From positions 1 through 57,262 of IMG/VR virus record IMGVR_UViG_3300030519_000020: a stretch of DNA of 57,262 bases; one strand, given 5' to 3'. Position numbers and translations under genes: made by a program. Numbering within the stretch: position 1 is the first letter of the stretch; every line of letters starts with the position of its first letter. The DNA is from a virus. Below are positions 7,431 to 14,208 of the stretch, piece after piece. The notes under the pieces were generated by a model. That model saw only the letters and a program-made list of their open reading frames with translations, made no database searches and had not been told where the DNA came from.

Positions 7431-7710
7431 GGTGGCTCCTGGAATAGATATCATCGATAATGTTGCCGCAGGCGATCCAGAACAGCCGCACCAAGTTCAT
7501 GGCGTCGTCGGCTAGTTCGGTCGCGTCCCACGCGCCGTATTCTCCCAGCTCGTCGCGCACTGCGTCAGGATCCAGTTTGGCCAGCTGGCGCCGGTAGCGG
7601 AACTCATCCATTGCGGCCCGCACGTCCGCGTCACAGTCGCCGGGATGGCTGCACTGTTCGGCCGTGGTCCTGGTGATGTTCAACTCAAAGCGATTGAATA
7701 ATGCCCACAT
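7423..7710 (-). CDS. hypothetical protein (95 aa)
   Basis: ATG 7710 with a perfect GGAGG 5 bases upstream. Helical; the segment 'YRRQLAKLDPDAVRDELGEY' is charged, and the end 'LVRLFWIACGNIIDDI' is amphipathic. It overlaps the next gene's start. Family not recognised. Confidence 0.65.
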   Translation of the reverse strand: MWALFNRFELNITRTTAEQCSHPGDCDADVRAAMDEFRYRRQLAKLDPDAVRDELGEYGAWDATELADDAMNLVRLFWIACGNIIDDIYSRSHHA

Positions 7711-7722
7711 GGTGACCTCCGG

Positions 7723-7860
7723 TTAGATGACGTGTCCGAGCATGGCGCGGTCAGAGAGGAAGGCAATGGATTGAGCCAGCCATGGCAGTTTGGGATCCTG
7801 CGCGGCCAGGGATGCCAGATAGCGCAAAAGATGGTTGTTTGTATAGGGGCCTTTGTCCAT
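7723..7860 (-). CDS. small protein (45 aa)
   Basis: ATG 7860 behind CGGAGG. The sequence is MDKGPYTNNHLLRYLASLAA with 'DPKLPWLAQSIAFL' following, a likely helical hairpin. It fits exactly between two better-supported genes. Function unknown. Confidence 0.6.
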   Translation of the reverse strand: MDKGPYTNNHLLRYLASLAAQDPKLPWLAQSIAFLSDRAMLGHVI

Positions 7861-7926
7861 GGTGTTCCTCCGGTGTTAGGTGATGAGTGGAACGGCACGG
7901 ATGCCGCTCCCGTCATAACCTAGCGA

Positions 7927-8238
7927 TTACAGCCAGCGCTGATTGAGCGCATACCCCAATGCGGATGACAACGCGTAGACAATGGCAAATCCCATATCCA
8001 TGCCGCACCCGGTGATCCGAATCGCATCGGAATGGCCGTTGATGGCATATCCCAGGACCCGGGCCGCGTGATAGGACAAATAGCGCGGGCCATCGCCCTC
8101 CAGCGTCAAGAGACGGATGTGTCGGCACATCCCAGAGCGGGACACGCTGTCTAGGATGGTGTATACGGTCATCCCGGGGGTAAGCCATCCCAAGAGGGCG
8201 GCTCGTGATTCGGCAATTTCAACTTTGGTATATTTCAT
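7927..8238 (-). CDS. conserved phage protein of unknown function (103 aa)
   Basis: ATG 8238 follows AGGGGAT. The segments 'SRSGMCRHIRLLTLEGDG' and 'ITGCGMDMGFAIVYALS' closely match a small protein I recall from many phages and prophages, usually in early regions. Its role is not established. Catalytic residues are not obvious. Confidence 0.75.
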   Translation of the reverse strand: MKYTKVEIAESRAALLGWLTPGMTVYTILDSVSRSGMCRHIRLLTLEGDGPRYLSYHAARVLGYAINGHSDAIRITGCGMDMGFAIVYALSSALGYALNQRWL

Positions 8239-8246
8239 GGTATCCC

Positions 8247-8318
8247 CTATCGGCAGAAATGGACGGTGATGGTTGCGATTACGACGAAGGCAAGGAGAAA
8301 GCGGCCGAAGTGGTTCAT
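8247..8318 (-). CDS. 23-aa membrane peptide
   Basis: ATG 8318 with AAGGG upstream, 7 bases after the previous stop. MNHFGRFLLAFVVIATITVH is a single hydrophobic helix. It is tiny and supported only by spacing, ribosome site and hydrophobicity. Confidence 0.5.
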   Translation of the reverse strand: MNHFGRFLLAFVVIATITVHFCR

Positions 8319-8324
8319 ATTTAT

Positions 8325-8492
8325 CTACCCTTCGCGGACATAGCAGCGGTGCCCACCCACCCGAATGACACCCTCATAGCCGCAGTCACGGACGGTCTGG
8401 GACATCTCATCCATGGCCGCCTGGAGGGTCTCTTGGGTAAATTCTACGCCAGCTTCGCTGAGGTTGGCGTTGATGTTGCGGATGGTGATCAT
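8325..8492 (-). CDS. first gene of the leftward unit, hypothetical (55 aa)
   Basis: ATG 8492 with AGGAG 5 bases upstream. The sequence begins MITIRNINANLSEAGVEFTQ and ends with a basic strand. It lies about 195 bases downstream of the predicted start of transcription from the 8696-8724 promoter. Family unknown. Confidence 0.6.
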   Translation of the reverse strand: MITIRNINANLSEAGVEFTQETLQAAMDEMSQTVRDCGYEGVIRVGGHRCYVREG

Positions 8493-8695
8493 TTCTTCTC
8501 CTATGATTGGGTGGTGGTTATGCAGCGGGTCATGAGAGGCCCGCCGTATCTCCATCATGCGTTCCCAGGTCTACCGACGATGCACCAGCTCCATCTGATC
8601 CGGGCCTGTCCCCGTCTCTCCGTTCGGTAGTCATGTGCCAGGCTGACCCAAAGAGTGCTGCTGGCTTGTCAATGATCCGTTTCTTTGATACCCAT

Positions 8696-8724
8696 AGTTT
8701 ACTGCGTAGTGCATGACTCGTCAA
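8696..8724 (-). promoter_or_regulatory. sigma70-type promoter of the leftward unit
   Basis: On the minus strand TTGACG (8724-8719) is followed by a 17-base spacer and TAAACT (8701-8696). This is close to the consensus in both hexamers and spacing. Transcription would begin near 8688 and run left. The ~195-base leader before the first solid gene contains no gene I can support. Confidence 0.6.
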
Positions 8725-8737
8725 GAGGTAGGGCGAA

Positions 8738-8953
8738 TTATTTTTTAAATTCTTTCGGCATAGCCAGCCGGTGCAGTCGGCAGTACTGCTCCAAGAGCTG
8801 CATCACCGCCATCCCTGGTCTGGTCTGCCCATGGGCGATGCGCCACAAAGACGTAGTGGCTCGCAGCCCGATCTCTGATGCCAGCTCCCGCACCGATCCA
8901 GCTACGTTGATCAGCGGTATCCACTCTGCCGGGAACGTTGTAGGTCTGGACAT
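8738..8953 (-). CDS. Cro-like helix-turn-helix regulator (71 aa)
   Basis: ATG 8953 behind GGGGAG. 'SVRELASEIGLRATTSLWRI' fits a lambda-repressor-type helix-turn-helix, followed by 'GQTRPGMAVMQLLEQYC'. The small size resembles Cro. It sits at the edge of the divergent control region, immediately upstream of the leftward promoter, so it likely controls the switch between the two units. A weak candidate promoter (TTGTGT, 17 bases, GATACT) lies just upstream. Confidence 0.65.
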   Translation of the reverse strand: MSRPTTFPAEWIPLINVAGSVRELASEIGLRATTSLWRIAHGQTRPGMAVMQLLEQYCRLHRLAMPKEFKK

Positions 8954-9421
8954 ATTTACTCCCCACACAGTATCATGCATCACGCACCCACACACAAGGG
9001 GCCATTGCATACCTATTTCACTCCGGATCAATACCAAGTGGTAGTCGCATCGCCTCCGAAGCAGGCAGTCAAGCGAGTGGACCGCGCCAGCGGGTAACGA
9101 CCTTGACGGCCGGCAATGCCGCACACACTTGCGACCGCAAGGGAGACTCGCAGAGGATCCCTTGGACACCGGGACTCACTGATCACCCACTTACCACGTC
9201 CGACTCCGCCTGGGCCCTCCCACCCCCTAGCAATCGCCATCCATCCGCCACCCCCTCGACCCCGCTGTTACCATTTGGGGGTAAGGGGGCAGGTTCAGTG
9301 GTCATGAGTAGAAACTTTCAGTCTATGGTAAAAACTTTTCATACCATTAATACCGACTGATTGATTAATCGGAGTGGATAGCTGATTCACTGCTGGGAGT
9401 TCTGCTGCCGGCCAGGTCTAT

Positions 9422-9472
9422 GGATTCACCGAGTTGAGATCGGATTCACCGGGATACAAGGTGGATTCACCG
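9422..9472. repeat. three direct repeats of GGATTCACCG
   Basis: Perfect 10-mers at 9422-9431, 9442-9451 and 9463-9472 are spaced 20 and 21 bases, about two helical turns, so a protein would meet them on the same DNA face. A degenerate copy (GATTCAC) lies at 9384-9390. They could be operator sites for the adjacent Cro-like protein or iterons for a replication initiator. Confidence 0.6.
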
Positions 9473-10081
9473 GTCCACCCATAATCTTTCCCCACCACAG
9501 CATTCTCAAGCGGGAGCGGGGGGGGATGGTCGCGCGCGTGTGCGGGGTGGATGTCGGGCCATCCGGGTCGCGGCCCGCCTCGCTGCAGGTGTACGGATGC
9601 TGCATTGAGCACGTCATGAAGACTAGATAGTCCCTGGGGAGGGGGGTCATGGGGGAATGACGGTGGTTGAGACGGTGTGTAGAATAAAGGGTCCAAATTA
9701 CATTCGGCGGTATTTCGCCATGGGGATTATTTTTCTCGTGGAGAAATAATTAATTCCATTGGGAGGGCGTTCACTCGCTCACGCGGTTCACTTTATTTTT
9801 TCAAGGGAAACAGAATTTCATCCCAAGAGAAAATATATACACTGTCGTTCGGATAAGCGCTCATCAGTTCAGAGCGCGTTCCGATAAGACCGCCCTACCG
9901 GCGTGAGGTTGCGAGCCGAAGGCGAGATGCCCTGAAGAGATGAGAACCGGTACATGGGAGGGGTTCGGAGTAGTCGCCATAGTAACAAGAAGCAGAAATA
10001 GTACGTAACTTTTCTGAGTGTTCATGCGGTTCCCGGATTCCTGTAAGAAAGGTAAGAAAGTCGATCTGTAGATTTCCACTG

Positions 10082-10109
10082 TTGACATTGGAAATTCTGT
10101 GAGTATACT
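10082..10109 (+). promoter_or_regulatory. sigma70-type promoter of the rightward unit
   Basis: TTGACA at 10082-10087, a 16-base spacer and TATACT at 10104-10109. Transcription would start near 10116, right before the AGGAGGG ribosome site of the gene at 10128, so the leader is very short. The consensus match suggests host polymerase use early in infection. Confidence 0.7.
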
Positions 10110-10127
10110 TTGTTGTAGGAGGGCACC

Positions 10128-10505
10128 ATGGCGAGCGCCGTAAGTATGCAAAAGCAACCCTGGATCAGGGTGGTCGATTGGGACCGTGTGATGGGGATCA
10201 GGTTCAAGGTTTCAGCCGAGGTTTGGACTGTCTTGATGAAAAGGATGGACGACCGCCAGTGCTCCCTGGTGGGAGTGGCTGAGTTCATCAAGGCGGGCTA
10301 TGACAGGTCTGCTATCTGGAAGGCCCTGAAAGATCTGGAGGGTCAGGGACTCATCCGCAAGAGGGGGTTCCACTGGGATGAGGTTTGGATCAACCCGGAG
10401 GTGGTTCGGTGCTGCTGGCTAGATAAGGCTCCGGAGAAACTGGTGAATATGATCGCTGGATTCAAGCAGGAAGCGTCGGCGTTCTATACGGTCAAGGAAA
10501 AGTGA
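10128..10505 (+). CDS. winged-helix DNA-binding protein, RepL/MarR-like (125 aa)
   Basis: ATG 10128 after AGGAGGG. The segment 'GYDRSAIWKALKDLEGQGLI' is a recognition helix leading into a wing that ends 'WDEVWINPEVV', the pattern of RepL-type and MarR-type winged helices. It could be a replication initiator or a regulator. It is the first gene of the rightward unit. The three proteins at 10502, 10822 and 12334 share the same general fold. Confidence 0.6.
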   Translation: MASAVSMQKQPWIRVVDWDRVMGIRFKVSAEVWTVLMKRMDDRQCSLVGVAEFIKAGYDRSAIWKALKDLEGQGLIRKRGFHWDEVWINPEVVRCCWLDKAPEKLVNMIAGFKQEASAFYTVKEK

Positions 10506-10807
10506 TGGGTGTCTGGTTTGACTTCTACATGGTGGAGTCCTCCCCTACCGTGCGCAAGGCGTGGTCCTACCTCGTGGCCCGGGCAGACACCTCTGGAGTC
10601 GCACCACGGGGCGTGGTTGAGGATGATACCGTCACCGAGCTGGAACACATGACCCTACTTATCCAGATGGGGAACGGCAACCTATGGCTAAACCCTACCC
10701 ACTCGGGTAAGGGTGATCCGTCCGCATGGGATGAAGCGTTCTTGGCCAAGGCAAGAGAATCTTTGAAGAAGGCCATTGTGTTCACCAGACCAAGACGTAG
10801 AATGTAA
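10502..10807 (+). CDS. small winged-helix-like protein, paralogue 1 (101 aa)
   Basis: ATG 10502 overlaps the previous stop as ATGA. It shares with the next gene the blocks 'AWSYLVARAD', 'VTELEHMTLLIQM', 'WLNPTHSGKGD' and 'WDEAFLAKAR'. The 'LexLxLI...WLNP' pattern resembles the recognition helix and wing of RepL-like proteins. Regulatory function is inferred; no DNA target is known. Confidence 0.6.
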   Translation: MMGVWFDFYMVESSPTVRKAWSYLVARADTSGVAPRGVVEDDTVTELEHMTLLIQMGNGNLWLNPTHSGKGDPSAWDEAFLAKARESLKKAIVFTRPRRRM

Positions 10808-10821
10808 CTTAGGGGGATGGA

Positions 10822-11121
10822 ATGGACGCAACGTTTGAACGCAACATGGGGCCCGGAGTGTTGCAGGCGTGGCGCTACCTCGTGTCCAGGTCGGACGAAC
10901 AGGGGTATGTCTTCTCTGGGCCCGTCAACGACGACATCATCCAGGAGCTCGAAAGCCTGAGCCTGCTGATCCCCATGGAGGATGGCGATGTGTGGCTCAA
11001 CCCTACCCACACGGGGAAGGGAGATCAGGCTTCCTGGGCTGACCGAACCTCAATCTGGGACGAGGCCTTCATCGCCAAGGCTCGGCTTGCCCTGAAGAAG
11101 AAGAACTGGGGGAAGGAATGA
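10822..11121 (+). CDS. small winged-helix-like protein, paralogue 2 (99 aa)
   Basis: Paralogue of the preceding gene ('AWRYLVSRSD', 'IIQELESLSLLIPM', 'WLNPTHTGKGD', 'IWDEAFIAKAR'), so the pair arose by tandem duplication. The wing-like motif is conserved. It ends in a basic tail (KKKNWGKE) and overlaps the next start as ATGA. Start chosen after AGGGGGATGGA. Confidence 0.6.
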   Translation: MDATFERNMGPGVLQAWRYLVSRSDEQGYVFSGPVNDDIIQELESLSLLIPMEDGDVWLNPTHTGKGDQASWADRTSIWDEAFIAKARLALKKKNWGKE

Positions 11122-11318
11122 GGATCGTCAAGCGGGGAGACTGGTCTGACACGCAACTCGAAGGCATCTGCCATAGGTGCTGGACTGCTGTCGAGTTTGG
11201 CCAGTCGGAAGGTGAGTCTACCCCTATCTCTGGTGGGGTAACGTCTGTCAAGGTCAGGTGCCCTGTATGCCGTGAATACATCTACGTCAAAGTCCCGACG
11301 GTGCCCCATGAAGGTTGA
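11118..11318 (+). CDS. zinc-ribbon protein (66 aa)
   Basis: Two cysteine pairs, 'CHRC' and 'CPVC', about 30 residues apart and separated by a Ser/Gly-rich stretch, define a zinc ribbon. GGAAGG abuts the ATG. It overlaps the previous and next genes. Likely nucleic-acid or protein binding; no known partner. Confidence 0.65.
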   Translation: MRIVKRGDWSDTQLEGICHRCWTAVEFGQSEGESTPISGGVTSVKVRCPVCREYIYVKVPTVPHEG

Positions 11319-11481
11319 CATCACTGATGCGGCTGTCTGGAAGACAGTGAAGGATCTCGACACCTGCCGCCAGGCCCTCGAACTGATCGCTGTGCATTGC
11401 CCGGACGGCGGTGCGCTGTCCTGGGCCGGGAACTTGGCCCGCGAAGCGATCCGCACCGTGCGAGTCAATAACCTGGAATAA
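11308..11481 (+). CDS. small helical protein (57 aa)
   Basis: ATG 11308 overlaps the end of the zinc-ribbon gene. MKVDITDAAVWKTVKDLDTC then an Ala-rich helix. The start was chosen because the longer frame lies fully within the previous gene. Unknown function. Confidence 0.55.
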   Translation: MKVDITDAAVWKTVKDLDTCRQALELIAVHCPDGGALSWAGNLAREAIRTVRVNNLE

Positions 11482-11529
11482 TTAATTTCTACGTAACAAA
11501 ATAAATAAACCCAACCAATAGGAGACACA

Positions 11530-11901
11530 ATGTCTGATGCCGTTGACAAGGCCCTTGACACCATCACCGAGGCCGAAGCCCTGCCCTTCATCACTGAACT
11601 TCGATCCGACCTCGCCACGGCCAACGCCGCCCTGGTGACGGCCCAGGCCGCGCTGTCGGATGCCAACCAGTCCATCGCCACATCGGATGCCAAGGTCGCC
11701 TCCCTGACGGCATCCTTGGCCACGGCAGAGGCATCCCTGACTGCTGCGCAGGCGGAACTGGACTCTGCCAGCCACGAGACGGTGGTATCGGTCCCAGCAA
11801 AGATCCAGGTCATCCTGCACCAGATGAACGGCAACCGCCTGCTCACCACCTTGTCCACGGACGCTCCCGAGTCCGGGACCCTGACTGTTCATGTGAGCTA
11901 G
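11530..11901 (+). CDS. Ala-rich coiled-coil protein (123 aa)
   Basis: ATG 11530 after AGGAGACAC. Residues 20-85 are a long Ala/Ser/Thr-rich heptad helix ('DLATANAALVTAQAALSDAN'), and the last 40 residues look beta-rich. An AT-rich 48-base gap precedes it. It could be structural or a small scaffold; not recognised. Confidence 0.55.
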   Translation: MSDAVDKALDTITEAEALPFITELRSDLATANAALVTAQAALSDANQSIATSDAKVASLTASLATAEASLTAAQAELDSASHETVVSVPAKIQVILHQMNGNRLLTTLSTDAPESGTLTVHVS

Positions 11902-12106
11902 CCATATCCCTTCCCGCCTTCCCGACCGGCCGTTGCCGGCACCACACCCGGGACAATCCTAGAAACCACGAGGTTAACGGTTTCTATGAGTTGTGCTGGA
12001 ACCCGGTTCCCAAAGGGCACACCGTCTAGACGGGGTGGTGGTGGGGCGGGACTTTTTTGTTGCATAGACATGTTGAGGCTGTAACCTAATCTAGAAGGAG
12101 ACAAAT
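11902..12106. promoter_or_regulatory. 205-base gap with two perfect inverted repeats
   Basis: TAGAAACC (11960-11967) pairs with GGTTTCTA (11979-11986) across 11 bases, a perfect 8 bp stem. CCGTCTAGACGG at 12022-12033 is a perfect palindrome, followed by a GC-rich stretch and TTTTTT at 12053-12058. It may be a terminator plus an operator. No gene seen. Confidence 0.4.
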
Positions 12107-12334
12107 ATGCCGATCCCGAGAGCCCCCGGAACCGCACCACTCTTCGATAGCGTCCCGCAGGTGGAGATGGTATCCATCAGCCGAGACCGATACGACTCCT
12201 TCATGCGTCTGGTGGTGACCAACGCTGAGTTGGAGGCCGAGATCGACCGACTCAGCTCGGAAATCAGCCGCCTGTCTAGGAAGACACCTAGTCGCCCTGT
12301 GGACGACGACGAGTTCATGGCGGGGGCAATCTGA
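12107..12334 (+). CDS. small protein with coiled-coil segment (75 aa)
   Basis: ATG 12107 after AGAAGGAG. 'NAELEAEIDRLSSEISRLSR' is a strong two-heptad coiled coil, followed by an acidic end. It overlaps the next gene as TGATG. Unknown function. Confidence 0.55.
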   Translation: MPIPRAPGTAPLFDSVPQVEMVSISRDRYDSFMRLVVTNAELEAEIDRLSSEISRLSRKTPSRPVDDDEFMAGAI

Positions 12335-12627
12335 TGCAGGTTGTTCTAGATGCCCAATGCTGGGGGGGGGCTCTTGCTGGACTTCCCCAGTATGACGTGC
12401 GGGTGTTCCTGGCCCTAGTGTTCATGGCGAGGGGTTCCTACACTGTCGCGTTCAAGAACGAGCAACTGATATCCAAGTCTGGCGTGTGCAAGTCCCTGGT
12501 CCAAAGGGCCATCTGGGACATGAACAAGCGCGGGATGCTGAAGGTGATCCAGCGCATTGGAGGGGACTACAACCGCACCATTGTTGACTTATCTCCTGAC
12601 TGGGTAACTCTAGGGGAGAACCTATGA
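12334..12627 (+). CDS. winged-helix protein, RepL-like (97 aa)
   Basis: 'FKNEQLISKSGVCKSLVQRA' then 'IWDMNKRGMLKVIQRIGGDY' gives a helix-turn-helix with a wing and ends in 'VDLSPDW'. This is the fourth small winged-helix protein of the rightward unit. A replication or regulatory role is possible. Confidence 0.55.
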   Translation: MQVVLDAQCWGGALAGLPQYDVRVFLALVFMARGSYTVAFKNEQLISKSGVCKSLVQRAIWDMNKRGMLKVIQRIGGDYNRTIVDLSPDWVTLGENL

Positions 12628-13061
12628 CGTGTATCGCCTGGGATGGGAAGACTCTAGCTGCGGATAGGCAGGGAACCAATAATGGCCTCAAAATTTTATG
12701 CACCAAAATAAAGAGGCTCAAGGGTGGTGCCGTTGTTGCGTTCACTGGCGAACTTGAGATGGGGATTGAACTTGCCAAGTGGTGGGAAGATGGGGCAGAC
12801 CCTGAGAAATGGCCGTCATACCAAGCGACAGACGATTGGACCCGAATGATCATTGCCCAGGATGGTCATGTTTCCGTCTACGAGAAGCGTCCCATCCCCC
12901 AACCCGTGGAAGATCCATTTGCAGCATGGGGATCTGGACGCGACTTCGCTATCGGGGCCCTTGCCATGGGAGCAGACGCTCGAACGGCGGTCGGAATTGC
13001 TAGCAGATTCAACACTGGCAGTGGGATGGGGATTGATTCGTTTGAGGTAGGCAATGGGTAA
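12624..13061 (+). CDS. HslV/proteasome-like Ntn hydrolase (145 aa)
   Basis: Begins M-T-C-I-A-W-D-G-K-T-L-A-A-D. After Met removal Thr2 would be the N-terminal nucleophile, as in HslV and proteasome beta subunits. Further similarity: 'KIKRLKGGAVVAFTGELE' and the late 'GSGRDFAIGALAMGADARTA'. A lysine equivalent to the catalytic Lys33 may be in 'TKIKRLK'. No HslU-type ATPase is encoded. Standing next to the terminase and capsid genes, it may process or degrade assembly proteins, but no substrate can be named. Confidence 0.75.
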   Translation: MTCIAWDGKTLAADRQGTNNGLKILCTKIKRLKGGAVVAFTGELEMGIELAKWWEDGADPEKWPSYQATDDWTRMIIAQDGHVSVYEKRPIPQPVEDPFAAWGSGRDFAIGALAMGADARTAVGIASRFNTGSGMGIDSFEVGNG

Positions 13062-13857
13062 GCGGAGAGACTCAGACATCCCGGTTGATCCTGCCATCGA
13101 GGATGCCAGGGTGATGGCAAGCCGAGTCCCGTTGACGCTGGTTGACGCGATGGAGATGTTCTTCACTGAGAACCCGAGTTTGGGCGTGGGTGATCTCCGG
13201 GCGGACATCACCCTGGAAGCTTTGCAGCGCACCGAACACCAGGACCACTGGACGATATGCGGGCGGAAACTGGACCGCGCCTCTGTTATGGAAACCATCT
13301 TGGACCTGACGGCCCGGGGGTACTCGATCCCAGCCATCCTCCAGCAGCCTGGGATGCCGAAGCCTCGTACCTACATGGCTTGGGTAAATGACTACAAGGT
13401 TTTCGCGGACATGATGGCGGTGGCCGAGCAGATGCGGGCCATCATCCTTGCCGAGCAGGCATTGAATATCGTGGACCTCCCGGACCCAGACGGTAGCCAG
13501 ACTTTTAAGCATAAAATCCAGTCAGACCTTCGCGTTCGTCTAGCTGAAATATTCAATCCAAAGAAATACGGCAAGAAGCAGGTCATTGACATCAACCGCC
13601 ACGATGACGCCAACCCGGCCGAGATGTGGAGCCGGTTCATCAGCGTCCTGAGCGTCTACAAGCAAATGATCTTCGACAAGACGGGGATCAAGGTCATCAT
13701 GCCTGGGGAGAGTGAGGACATGGTGGCTACGGCAGACGCCGAAGTGGTTCCCGAGGAAGAAGAGATGGAAGCCATTGGGATGGAAGGCGCTACCGATCCG
13801 ACGACGCCCACGAACTACGATGATATGCTCACGTTCGATGACCTTCCAAAGGAGTAG
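13054..13857 (+). CDS. terS: terminase small subunit-like protein (267 aa)
   Basis: Middle region has 'MPKPRTYMAWVNDYKVFADM', a helix-turn-helix followed by residues matching the small-terminase pattern, then 'KHKIQSDLRVRLAEIFNPKKYGKK', typical of these proteins. It binds phage DNA and hands it to the large subunit. The C-terminal 60 residues are acidic (VPEEEEMEAIGMEG). It overlaps the HslV-like gene by 8 bases and precedes the large terminase by three genes. Identity inferred from motif and position. Confidence 0.7.
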   Translation: MGKRRDSDIPVDPAIEDARVMASRVPLTLVDAMEMFFTENPSLGVGDLRADITLEALQRTEHQDHWTICGRKLDRASVMETILDLTARGYSIPAILQQPGMPKPRTYMAWVNDYKVFADMMAVAEQMRAIILAEQALNIVDLPDPDGSQTFKHKIQSDLRVRLAEIFNPKKYGKKQVIDINRHDDANPAEMWSRFISVLSVYKQMIFDKTGIKVIMPGESEDMVATADAEVVPEEEEMEAIGMEGATDPTTPTNYDDMLTFDDLPKE

Positions 13858-13860
13858 CCA

Positions 13861-14031
13861 ATGCCCATCGCCCCAATCTCACACCTGACCATCCTCCAGA
13901 ACGTGGAGGCATCCCTTGAGGACCCCGGGGAGAAGTTGACGGAGCAGACCAAGGCGGTTGTCACGGAACTGTGTGACGCCTTCAATGCGAAACTCGTGGC
14001 CCTTGAGCACAAGATTGTTCGGAGGGGTTGA
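13861..14031 (+). CDS. small helical protein between terminase genes (56 aa)
   Basis: ATG 13861 after AAGGAG. Sequence MPIAPISHLTILQNVEASLE continues as a charged helix (LVALEHKIVRRG). Its stop is one base from the next ATG. Unknown. Confidence 0.6.
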   Translation: MPIAPISHLTILQNVEASLEDPGEKLTEQTKAVVTELCDAFNAKLVALEHKIVRRG

Positions 14032-14032
14032 G

Positions 14033-14206
14033 ATGCCGCTGTATTCGAGGAAGTGTGTCCTGTGCGCAAAGACGGAAGAAGTCATCCTGCCCGTGTCCCA
14101 GATGGACACCCCGGGGGTTTGCCCCTGCTGCGGTGAGACGATGAAGCGGGTGGAGTTCCCGGGATGCTCTGTCTACATCGAGCAGGTAAAGGAACTCTGG
14201 GAGTAG
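14033..14206 (+). CDS. FmdB-like zinc-ribbon protein (57 aa)
   Basis: MPLYSRKCVLCAKTEEVILP gives the first CxxC and 'CPCCGETMKRVEFPGC' the second. Start with 'MP-x-Y', two knuckles and size all match the FmdB-type ribbon often found beside phage terminases. Likely a DNA- or protein-binding accessory. Confidence 0.7.
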   Translation: MPLYSRKCVLCAKTEEVILPVSQMDTPGVCPCCGETMKRVEFPGCSVYIEQVKELWE

Positions 14207-14208
14207 GG

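Larger units (their letters stand above)
8954..10127. promoter_or_regulatory. 1.2 kb non-coding control region between divergent units
   Basis: No convincing gene on either strand. It holds a C-rich stretch (9180-9290), inverted repeats (ATGGTA/TACCAT near 9325-9350; an imperfect ~20 bp pair at 9718-9762; GCGCTC/GAGCGC at about 9857-9880), three direct repeats of GGATTCACCG, two 'GTTC(G/C)GATAAG' copies near 9847 and 9889, and the rightward promoter. Such a layout suits operators and possibly a replication origin. Confidence 0.55.

Noticed and set aside
8530-8631. 34-codon frame beginning MTTERRDG in the leftward leader
   Set aside because: No ribosome site, low-complexity composition; leader RNA is a simpler explanation.
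9864-10157. Minus-strand frame in the control region
   Set aside because: It covers the rightward promoter and start of the first gene, with no ribosome site.
11025-11858. A 277-codon antisense frame
   Set aside because: Ser/Ala-rich shadow of the zinc-ribbon and coiled-coil genes.
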